Shown: positions 29,391 to 36,201 of the stretch, one piece after another | Position numbering within the stretch: position 1 is the first letter of the stretch | Layout of the letters: the number at the start of each line of letters is the position of its first letter | From: YC2-FULL-38-9 sp964629635 | GTDB taxonomy: Bacteria; Patescibacteriota; Microgenomatia; UBA1406; GWC2-37-13 | Reading direction: 5' to 3' | Length of the DNA stretch: 64,000 nt | NCBI GenBank assembly: GCA_964629635.1 | Contig: CAZVQS010000002.1 | Span: 310,001-374,000 of the forward strand | The notes under the pieces: model-generated | What the model was told of the DNA's origin: nothing | Database searches by the model: none | The model's input: the letters and a program-made list of their open reading frames with translations, nothing else | Program-made: the position numbers and the translations under genes

Positions 29391-30527
29391 ATGACCAAAT
29401 TAAAGAGCGTTTTTTTTGGCCTTGCCGTTACCGGTTTTCTTTTGTTAGGCATCATTCCGCCTGTTTCAGCGCAAACTCTGATACCCAGCAGTATACCCAA
29501 TATATACGGGTCAGCCATTTCCATCAATAACAACGGGGAAGTGCTTATCAGCGGTTCATCTGATGTAAACGACCTGTACACCATGCATCCGATCCTCTGG
29601 AAAGACGGAATACTGCTGGAAATCAAGGATTTGGGCGGATGGGTCATGTTCGAACCGACCAATTCGCTGAATGACAAAACGGAATTCATAGGTTCGGTAT
29701 ATTTGAACGGAAAGGTCCGGTCCTTCATCCATCGTCCATCATCCGGCATCGAATACCTGCCGGAAACCGTAGACGGAAAACCGGTCGGCAACATGTATGT
29801 CTATGCGCTCAACAACAATTCGACGGTAGCGGGTACGTTTACGTTTGAAAACGACAGCTGCACTCATGTGTTTCTCTGGGAAAACGGAACTATACGTCGG
29901 CTTGATACCGAAACGTTTACTTGCAGCACGACACTCACCGACATCAATGACAACAATGTCATTACGGGATTTTCATATCCTCCGGAGTCGTTTACATTCA
30001 ATTCATTCGTATATGATGCGGAAAACGGTTCGGTAACCGTACTGGCAAAAGAAGGAGTAAGCAGTATTATGCCGGAAAGTATAAACAATCTCGGGCATAT
30101 TGCAGGCTCGTATAAAAACGGGGAGCAGCTTGATCGCGGGTTTCTTCTGGTGAACGGGACATATACGGAGATCGGCACGCTGGGTGGTACCTTTTCATAT
30201 GCGTACTCGCTGAACGAAAACGATGAGGTAGCTGGCAAATCCGGTATCGCATCCGATGCAGAAACCCATGCGTTTCATTATAAGGGAGGCGTAATGACCG
30301 ATCTCGGAACCCTGGATTACGGCGACCTTCCGGTAACCTCAACAGGCTCAGATTCATTAAGCATAAATAACACCGGCATAATAGTAGGCACTAATTACTC
30401 GACGGACACACAGTTTTCCATGAGTCCGGTTCTTTTCGATTACGCGGTTACCAAGTGCAAGAAACCCAAAAAGGTACAGAAGGATAAAGATCTGCCTCCG
30501 CCGTTTGCAGGGTACTGTCCTGAATAA
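29391..30527 (+). CDS. Secreted HAF-repeat protein
   Basis: 378-residue exported protein with signal peptide (SVFFGLAVTGFLLLGIIPP, cleavage after VSAQ region). The mature part is a series of imperfect repeats of about 45 residues with HAF-type elements: ISINNNGEVLISG, ALNNNSTVAGTF, DINDNNVITGF, SINNLGHIAGSY with DRGFLLVNG, SLNENDEVAGKS with THAFHYKGGVMTDLGTL, and SINNTGIIVGTN. This predicts a beta-propeller exoprotein of unknown ligand. The C-terminus is Lys/Pro rich with no anchor. Confidence 0.85.
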   Translation: MTKLKSVFFGLAVTGFLLLGIIPPVSAQTLIPSSIPNIYGSAISINNNGEVLISGSSDVNDLYTMHPILWKDGILLEIKDLGGWVMFEPTNSLNDKTEFIGSVYLNGKVRSFIHRPSSGIEYLPETVDGKPVGNMYVYALNNNSTVAGTFTFENDSCTHVFLWENGTIRRLDTETFTCSTTLTDINDNNVITGFSYPPESFTFNSFVYDAENGSVTVLAKEGVSSIMPESINNLGHIAGSYKNGEQLDRGFLLVNGTYTEIGTLGGTFSYAYSLNENDEVAGKSGIASDAETHAFHYKGGVMTDLGTLDYGDLPVTSTGSDSLSINNTGIIVGTNYSTDTQFSMSPVLFDYAVTKCKKPKKVQKDKDLPPPFAGYCPE

Positions 30528-30533
30528 ACGAGG

Positions 30534-30956
30534 TTACTGAAGCGTTGAAGCGGCTTCTGCGATATCGTATGCGAGAGGCAGTGTTTTCAGGTTTTTGATT
30601 TCGGATAGGGTAAACCACCCGTAATCCATGGATTCGTCATTGAGCACGATGTCTTTGCCGGAATCTGCAAATTCGCACAGATAACACATGAGGATGCCCT
30701 GCCACCGGTGCCTGACCGGTGAAAATAAACGGGGAATGAGTGTCTTTATGTTGATCTCCCGTCCCAGCTCTTCCCGTATCTCCCGCTTGAGCGCGTTTTC
30801 AACCGTTTCTCCGAATTGCATACCGCCCCCTGGAAAGTTCCATGCGTGTCCGTAGTCTCGGTCATCCGGGTCGATTTCCTTCCGTTGTGTGAGGAGGTAT
30901 TTGCCTGTTTGCTTGTCGAAAAACACCGCAATAACGACGGGTACAATTCTGTTCAA
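30534..30956 (-). CDS. Nudix hydrolase
   Basis: 140-residue Nudix-fold pyrophosphohydrolase. The Nudix box GGGMQFGETVENALKREI continuing to REELG matches GX5EX7REUXEEXGU with all metal-binding glutamates. The frame starts at a TTG codon (30956) that gives a family-like MNRIVPVVIAVFFDKQTGKY; there is no better in-frame ATG before the first strand. Substrate cannot be told; dNTP sanitation (MutT-like) is one option. Confidence 0.88.
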   Translation of the reverse strand: MNRIVPVVIAVFFDKQTGKYLLTQRKEIDPDDRDYGHAWNFPGGGMQFGETVENALKREIREELGREINIKTLIPRLFSPVRHRWQGILMCYLCEFADSGKDIVLNDESMDYGWFTLSEIKNLKTLPLAYDIAEAASTLQ

Positions 30957-31009
30957 GATTAGGTATATAAATCTTTAAGATTCAACTTGCCGGGAAAGCA
31001 AGGCAAGGG

Positions 31010-31083
31010 TGACCCGGGTGAGAGTTGAACTCACAACCTACTCCTTAGAAGGGAGTTGCTCTATCCAGTTGAGCTACCAGGTC
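31010..31083 (-). tRNA. tRNA-Arg(TCT)
   Basis: Acceptor GACCTGG/CCGGGTC, anticodon stem ACTCC/GGAGT, loop CTTCTAA giving TCT, T-loop TTCAACT, no encoded CCA. Its 5' half is part of the 83-bp direct repeat. The intact gene survives the neighbouring insertion. Confidence 0.95.
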
Positions 31084-31127
31084 TGGAGCCGCCTGTCAGA
31101 TTCGGACTGACGACTTGCTGTTTACAA
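31045..31127. repeat. 83-bp direct repeat, left copy (putative att site)
   Basis: Identical over 83 bases to 33036-33118. It begins at the anticodon loop of tRNA-Arg(TCT) and ends in the anticodon loop of a truncated tRNA-Thr copy: from 31084 onward it holds only the 3' half of tRNA-Thr (including CCA), after which unrelated sequence follows. Flanking bases differ on both sides. Confidence 0.95.
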
Positions 31128-31219
31128 GCTTGCAACCTTCCAGATACTAACCGTATCTAGTTTCATATTATATCATCTTTACCACCTATGATTTCTTTAA
31201 AAATAGGAGAGAAATGAAG

Positions 31220-32320
31220 TTAATAGCGCTGACCGCCGAAGATTATATCCACACTTGTCCCATTGACCCCAATTCCCACATCAGTCCACCCGTCGTATAA
31301 CTGGTTAGACTCATGGCCAGGGTCAGAAGAGAATACCCACTCGATCAAATGAGTGCCTGTGTGTTGCATTCCTGTTGACCCATTCTCGCCAATATGGCGG
31401 AACCCTAACTTACTGAACCCGTCTTGGTTGTCAAGAAAATCTTGGAATCCTCGGTGGGCATCAAGTCCATTGGCCGCATAATAATTGGCTCGCTCCTGTG
31501 CGTACGCTGCCAGTTTCCCGTCCCAGTTAAGCCCTCCAACCCCCTTCATTGCCCTGTATTTGTTCAGCGCTTCATGTATCTCTCCTGCTGTCGCCATAAC
31601 GCTGTCAGGCGCCACTCGCATTCTATATGTCACATCATCCCCCTCAACCTTGATAGCTTTTCCCCATTCACCCGTATCATTTCCACCGTTTACCGTCTTT
31701 TGCCCAGCAGTTTGTGGAGGGGCGGTAGGCACCAAGCTCAGCCAAAACTTCCTAGTACGATCCCCATACGCCTCACTTAACTTATCGCGTGTTGGAATAT
31801 CAGCCACACCAGTTTGGGGCAGGTTGTATTTTTTTTGAAATGCAATTACCCCATCCTGCGTTATCTTCCCGAAATACCCTGAAGCAGGGCCCCTATAGAT
31901 CGAGGAATCCTGATAGAGGAGGGTCTGCAATACCACCACATCCTCGCCTGTTGATCCCAGCTTAACCTCACTCAATACGAGCTTGTCTTTCACCTGTTGC
32001 GTGACTTTGGAGGTGTTAGCTACTGAATTGATTCGAGCGATCTCATCAGTATTCGCCATCAATAGCCCCCACACCAGCCCCGCCCCCAAGGCGAGAGTAC
32101 CTACAAAGGTCAGGAATGAAAAGATAGAGCCGTATACCCCAAACCGCCTAAGGTATAGCTTTTCCAAGTGTAGGTTGAGAGAGGCATATGCCCATACACC
32201 AAGGAGAACATCACCCAGTAATAAAACCAACTCCATCACGCTCCATTCAGGTAGAGCAGACCGTACCATGATGGGTGCGGCAAGCATTGTTAAGACCCAA
32301 ACAATCAAACGCTTCTGCAC
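31220..32320 (-). CDS. Membrane-anchored peptidoglycan-binding CAP-domain protein
   Basis: 366 residues: three N-terminal membrane helices (about 5-100), a peptidoglycan-binding domain 1 (about 120-185; GSTGEDVVVLQTLLYQDSSI, then GYFGKITQDGVIAFQKKYNL, GVADIPTRDKL), a linker, and a C-terminal CAP/SCP domain (about 245-366; EIHEALNKYRAMKGVGGLNWD, AYAQERANYYA, and HIGENGSTGMQH in the place of the family's GEN motif). The predicted role is binding at the cell wall outside the membrane. It is the main cargo of the tRNA-bounded insertion. Confidence 0.85.
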   Translation of the reverse strand: MQKRLIVWVLTMLAAPIMVRSALPEWSVMELVLLLGDVLLGVWAYASLNLHLEKLYLRRFGVYGSIFSFLTFVGTLALGAGLVWGLLMANTDEIARINSVANTSKVTQQVKDKLVLSEVKLGSTGEDVVVLQTLLYQDSSIYRGPASGYFGKITQDGVIAFQKKYNLPQTGVADIPTRDKLSEAYGDRTRKFWLSLVPTAPPQTAGQKTVNGGNDTGEWGKAIKVEGDDVTYRMRVAPDSVMATAGEIHEALNKYRAMKGVGGLNWDGKLAAYAQERANYYAANGLDAHRGFQDFLDNQDGFSKLGFRHIGENGSTGMQHTGTHLIEWVFSSDPGHESNQLYDGWTDVGIGVNGTSVDIIFGGQRY

Positions 32321-32683
32321 GATTTCATTATAATAACCGCATCAAAATATATCAAGATCTCGTTAAATTAATCACATGGGTATTGAAAAATCAGAGCCTA
32401 TTTTTGTAAGCTTGCTTGCAAACCCCTGTGCGGGAAATGAATAAGGATTGCGGAGGCGGCTCATAAAATAAAAATAGTACTCGCAATACAATTATTTATG
32501 GGGGGACTTGCCTATAAATAGCTTTCTCAAATAGCATTGGAAGCGAACGTCATGTTAGAAGAAGTTTACAAAACTAACATAGAGTATAAGAACGAGAAAA
32601 ACCGTGTGAAGGGTTGATAAGTAAGTATTTTTCGGTGTTTACTAGTTGTAAAGAATATTACTAATATCCGCGAGAATGTCAGT

Positions 32684-32905
32684 ATGAGGCACAGGAAGAG
32701 AAAAACAATTCGCGCAACAAGCGTACTGCAAGGTAGTCCCATCTTTGGACTTGATTGGAGTTTGAAATTGGGCCAGGTAATTTATACATGGTTGATCGTC
32801 CTCTTTTTAGTCTCAATGTATATTGCGGTGGTTTTTCCCAACTCATGGCTGGGAAAGCTTTTTAGCCCTTTCAAAGCTCTGTTGACTCTCTTTTTACCAA
32901 GTTAG
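32684..32905 (+). CDS. Small single-pass membrane protein (hypothetical)
   Basis: 73-residue frame with a basic N-terminus (MRHRKRKTIRATS) and one strong membrane helix (VIYTWLIVLFLVSMYIAVVF), then a hydrophobic tail. No ribosome site and no family recognised. It lies in the AT-rich part of the insertion; coding status is uncertain. Confidence 0.4.
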   Translation: MRHRKRKTIRATSVLQGSPIFGLDWSLKLGQVIYTWLIVLFLVSMYIAVVFPNSWLGKLFSPFKALLTLFLPS

Positions 32906-33035
32906 CTCCAACAACACCCTTCCTCCCATTCCTCATGATATTCTCAATGAGCTTTCCTCCTTTTCGGATACAGAACCTCCTAATTTGTTCCTTATATTTG
33001 TCGGCTATTTGTGCGTGAATAGTAGCACTAAAAGT

Positions 33036-33118
33036 TTAGAAGGGAGTTGCTCTATCCAGTTGAGCTACCAGGTCTGGAGCCGCCTGTCAGATTCGGACTG
33101 ACGACTTGCTGTTTACAA
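33036..33118. repeat. 83-bp direct repeat, right copy (putative att site)
   Basis: Perfect copy of 31045-31127. Here the left part (33036-33073) is an orphan 5' half of tRNA-Arg(TCT), while the right part belongs to the intact tRNA-Thr gene. Confidence 0.95.
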
Positions 33119-33149
33119 AACAGCTACTCTACCACTGAGTTAAGGCGGC
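33075..33149 (-). tRNA. tRNA-Thr(TGT)
   Basis: Acceptor GCCGCCT/AGGCGGC, D-stem ACTC/GAGT, anticodon stem GCTGT/ACAGC with loop TTTGTAA giving TGT, discriminator T and an encoded CCA. The T-loop reads TCCGAAT, with C at position 55, as in tRNA-Leu(TAA). Its 3' half forms part of the direct repeat. Confidence 0.95.
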
Positions 33150-33227
33150 ACAAGCTATCGTTAGTCCTTTGCTTCAGAAGAAAAGCGTATGAAGATTTTC
33201 TCGATCTAAAGCAAAAAACCTTATCTG

Positions 33228-33308
33228 TGCCGGGGAGAGGACTTGAACCTCCACGGGTTACCCCACAGCCTCCTCAAGACTGCGCGTATGCCATTTCGCC
33301 ACCCCGGC
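33228..33308 (-). tRNA. tRNA-Leu(GAG)
   Basis: Class II tRNA with acceptor GCCGGGG/CCCCGGC, anticodon stem CAGTC/GGCTG, loop TTGAGGA giving GAG, a variable arm and T-loop TTCAAGT. No encoded CCA. Confidence 0.94.
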
Positions 33309-33330
33309 TAAGGGTGCATGTAAGATTATA

Positions 33331-34323
33331 TCAAACAAGCTGCCGCTGTTCCACCTGTTTTTGGGTTGAAGGGATGCCCAGATGTTTCAATGCCTTGGGC
33401 GTAAGAATCCTGCCCCGCGGCGTTTTCTTGATGAGGTTCAACTGGAGTAGATACGGTTCGATAAATTCCTCAACCGTCTGCCGGTCTTCAGACAAGGCCA
33501 TCGAAATGGTTTCGATGCCTGTGGGTACATTGTGATACTTCTCGCCGACCAGACGCAAATACTTGATATCGCTTTCGTTCAAGCCCATTTCGTCGATGCC
33601 GAGCATCGTGAAGAGTTCGTCCAGGAGGGTTTCGTTCACTTCCTTTTTCCGGTTCACTTCAATGATATCCCGGGTGCGTTTCAATATGCGGTTTGCAAGG
33701 CGGGGTGTTTTGCGCGAACGTTTGGCGATGTGGGAAGCCGATGCGGAGTCCACCGGAATGCCGAGTATCTGGGCGGCCCTGCTGATGATTGAAACCATCT
33801 CGTCGTCATTGTAGTAGTCCAGCCGCAAAAGCAGTCCGAACCGGTCGCGCAACGGTCCGGAAAGAAGAGCGAGCTTGGTTGTTGCGCCAACGATCGTTAT
33901 TTTCGGTATCGGAAGCCGGACGGTACGGGCTGCCGGGCCTTTACCGATGATAATATCGAGCGAGTAATCCTCAATAACCGGATACAGTATTTCCTCAACC
34001 GCTTTCGGCAGCCGGTGGATCTCATCGATAAAAAGGATATCGTTTTCCTTGAGGTTCGTGAGGATCGCAGCCAAATCGCCTACTTTCGATATGGCGGCAC
34101 CGGAGGTAATTTTTATCTCGCCGCCCAGTTCGTGCGCTACGATGAATGCGAGCGTCGTTTTGCCGATGCCCGGCGGGCCGTACAGCAGGATATGTTCGGA
34201 GGCGTATCCGCGTTTCTTGACGGCGTCCAGAAAAAGCTGAAGCGTCTGGACAACTTTTTTTTGTCCGATATAATCCTTGAGTTTGGCAGGACGGAGGTTG
34301 GTGTCGTTTTTATCTTTTGACAT
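33331..34323 (-). CDS. ruvB: Holliday junction DNA helicase RuvB
   Basis: Branch-migration motor, 330 residues. N-terminal motif LRPAKLKDYIGQKKVVQTL, Walker A GPPGIGKTTLAF, Walker B IDEIHR, sensor 1 GATTKLALLSGPLRDRFG, and a C-terminal winged helix (EFIEPYLLQLNLIKKTPRGR, ending LTPKALKHLG). Complete. It starts three bases after ruvA ends; ruvC is about 8 kb away on the other strand. Confidence 0.98.
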   Translation of the reverse strand: MSKDKNDTNLRPAKLKDYIGQKKVVQTLQLFLDAVKKRGYASEHILLYGPPGIGKTTLAFIVAHELGGEIKITSGAAISKVGDLAAILTNLKENDILFIDEIHRLPKAVEEILYPVIEDYSLDIIIGKGPAARTVRLPIPKITIVGATTKLALLSGPLRDRFGLLLRLDYYNDDEMVSIISRAAQILGIPVDSASASHIAKRSRKTPRLANRILKRTRDIIEVNRKKEVNETLLDELFTMLGIDEMGLNESDIKYLRLVGEKYHNVPTGIETISMALSEDRQTVEEFIEPYLLQLNLIKKTPRGRILTPKALKHLGIPSTQKQVEQRQLV

Positions 34324-34326
34324 GGG

Positions 34327-34902
34327 TTACGGAGAAACTGTTTTCTTGAGTGCAAACCGGATCTTCTCTTCGACCGTAAGGTCCTCAGGCAGTTTGGAGA
34401 AAAGCTTTTTTGCATCCTGGTGCTTGAACCCGAGCGCGACAAGCGCTTCGATGACCGTCCGGTCGTCATCGCTCATGCCCTTCTGGTCAAACTTGAATTC
34501 GCTCTTTATTTTTTGGGAAAGTTCAAGGATGATCTTGAGTGCCGTTTTCTTCCCCAATCCGGGTATGCTCGTAAAAAAAGAGACGTCGTTGCTTCTTACC
34601 GCGGTCAGCAGGTCGCCTATTGCGGTCTGCGATACGATGCCGAACGCTGTTTTGGGCCCGACTCCGGGAACGGTCAAAAGCAGCTTGAAAAAATGGTGTT
34701 CGTCCTGCGATTCGAAACCAAAAAGGACAAACGCGTCGTCTCGCACCTGAAGATGAGTATATGCTTCGATTACCGAACCGGGAGCGGTTCTTGAGATGAG
34801 ACGGGGAGTGATGTAAAGCTCATAGGAAACTCCGGATGCTGTTTCGATGAGGCAGGTGTTGCCTTCCACCGTAGAAAGGATGCCCTTTATTTTTCCGATC
34901 AT
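34327..34902 (-). CDS. ruvA: Holliday junction DNA helicase subunit RuvA
   Basis: Junction-binding tetramer, 191 residues from the ATG at 34902. The OB domain starts MIGKIKGILSTV; two helix-hairpin-helix motifs are visible as LLTVPGVGPKTAFGI and FFTSIPGLGKKTALKI; the C-terminal domain ALVALGFKHQDAKKL contacts RuvB. An ATG three codons upstream (34911) lies inside the TATAAT that forms the -10 box (34915-34910), so the later Met is preferred. Confidence 0.96.
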   Translation of the reverse strand: MIGKIKGILSTVEGNTCLIETASGVSYELYITPRLISRTAPGSVIEAYTHLQVRDDAFVLFGFESQDEHHFFKLLLTVPGVGPKTAFGIVSQTAIGDLLTAVRSNDVSFFTSIPGLGKKTALKIILELSQKIKSEFKFDQKGMSDDDRTVIEALVALGFKHQDAKKLFSKLPEDLTVEEKIRFALKKTVSP

Positions 34903-34909
34903 ACACACC

Positions 34910-34915
34910 ATTATA
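34910..34915 (-). promoter_or_regulatory. -10 box of ruvA-ruvB
   Basis: Minus-strand TATAAT, seven bases before the ruvA ATG at 34902. No clear -35. The box overlaps an upstream in-frame ATG and so decides the start. Confidence 0.5.
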
Positions 34916-34925
34916 CACCACCCTG

Positions 34926-36197
34926 TTACTTGCCGAGTTCGTCGCGTTCAATCTGCCAGAGCCGGTTGTATTTGGATACGCGCTCCCCGCGCGTGGGCGC
35001 ACCGAATTTCACGAATTCCGACTGGAGTCCGACCGCAAGATCCGCAATGAAATCGTCGTTGGTCTCGGAGGAACGTGCGGCCATTACGTAGGATACGTTG
35101 CTCCTGCGGGCGATATTGACGAGCTCAAGCATGGATGTTATCGTTCCTATCTGATTCGGCTTGATGAGGATGCTTGTACACGCATTTTCACGAATAGCGT
35201 AGGCGAGTCGTTCTTTGTTGCCGCGTATAAGCTCATCTCCCATCAGATAAATACTGGATGAACCGTTCGAATTAAGCTTTTTCCAGCCTTCCCAGTCATC
35301 CTCGGCGAACGGATCCTCAAGCGCAAGGATCGAGTAATTCTGTATCACGGTACCGAGAAATTCCACGTATTCGTCACGTTTGAGGACGTGGGGTTTGTCC
35401 TTTATCCCGTATTGGTTGTTCTTGTAAAACCTTGAGGCTGCGATGTCGATCCCGAGGAAAATGTCCAGTCCGCACTTCATTTTCTTTTGAGTGATCGTTT
35501 CGGTGAGGATCTCGAGGGCATCAAGATTCGTTGTCAGGTTCGGACTGAATCCTCCTTCCTCACCCACGGCGGTTGTCGCATTCCGGTATTCCAGCACCCG
35601 TTTCAGTTCGGAAAAAACCTCAACAGCCTTTTGGTACGCGGTCCCGAATGAAAAAGAGGATGATGGAATAATCTGGAACTCCTGAAAATCCAAAGTGTTG
35701 TTCGCGTGCGCACCTCCGTTTATCGTGTTGAAAATGGGAGTCGGGATCTTTTCCAGGAATATCTCTTCCTTGTAAATCGAGTGGTACAGCTGGTTGATGT
35801 ACTTGAAGAGGGGGACATTTGCGGTGACTGCGGCAGCCTTAACCAACAGCTGCGAAATGATGAGGATGGTATTGATGCCCAGCCGGGACTTGTTTTTGGT
35901 TCCGTCCGCCTGGAGAAGCCACTTGTCTATTTCAAGCTGCTTGGTGACCGATGCTCCCTTGATTTTTGGTGCTATCAGGTCGTTTACGTATGATACCGCA
36001 TGCGATACGCCCATGCCCGCGAATCGCGCCGGATCCTCGTCTCGAAGGTCAACCGCCTCCTTAGTGCTGTGCAAAGTGGCGCCGGGCACAGAAGTAACCA
36101 CAAATGCACCGTTATCCATCGTCAACCGTGCTTCAATGGTGGGAGCGCCTTTCGAGTCTATGATCTCATAGGCATGTATTTCTTTGATTGTTGACAT
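34926..36197 (-). CDS. eno: Enolase, divergent at active-site loops
   Basis: Interconverts 2-phosphoglycerate and PEP; 423 residues, normal length. Kept: NGGAHANN (His of the flexible loop), GEEGGFSPN, EDPFAEDD, GDELIRGN, and catalytic Lys in LIKPNQIG. Altered: the first mobile loop, normally SGASTG, reads PGATLHS, and the SHRSGETED signature reads AARSSETND, so the His that contacts substrate phosphate in yeast enolase is Ala. It could still be a working but diverged enolase or a family member with changed activity. Followed by ppsA upstream on the same strand (four-base gap), which fits the PEP link. Confidence 0.85.
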   Translation of the reverse strand: MSTIKEIHAYEIIDSKGAPTIEARLTMDNGAFVVTSVPGATLHSTKEAVDLRDEDPARFAGMGVSHAVSYVNDLIAPKIKGASVTKQLEIDKWLLQADGTKNKSRLGINTILIISQLLVKAAAVTANVPLFKYINQLYHSIYKEEIFLEKIPTPIFNTINGGAHANNTLDFQEFQIIPSSSFSFGTAYQKAVEVFSELKRVLEYRNATTAVGEEGGFSPNLTTNLDALEILTETITQKKMKCGLDIFLGIDIAASRFYKNNQYGIKDKPHVLKRDEYVEFLGTVIQNYSILALEDPFAEDDWEGWKKLNSNGSSSIYLMGDELIRGNKERLAYAIRENACTSILIKPNQIGTITSMLELVNIARRSNVSYVMAARSSETNDDFIADLAVGLQSEFVKFGAPTRGERVSKYNRLWQIERDELGK

Positions 36198-36201
36198 ATA
36201 T

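Larger units (their letters stand above)
31128..33035. mobile_element. Putative integrated element between duplicated tRNA segments
   Basis: Sequence of 1,908 bases bounded by the two 83-bp repeats; the repeat unit is 1,991 bases. Removing one unit would restore an uninterrupted tRNA-Thr-tRNA-Arg pair, so the segment looks like an insertion. It carries a CAP-domain membrane protein (minus) and one small membrane protein (plus) and no recombinase that I can see. The right part (about 32340-33035) is visibly more AT-rich than the chromosome. A short hairpin (AGATAC/GTATCT) lies at about 31142-31159. In 32321-32683 and 32906-33035 I see no gene. Confidence 0.75.

Noticed and set aside
31142..31159. 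Hairpin inside the insertion as a terminator
   Set aside because: The stem is short (six pairs) and lacks a T-run on either strand.
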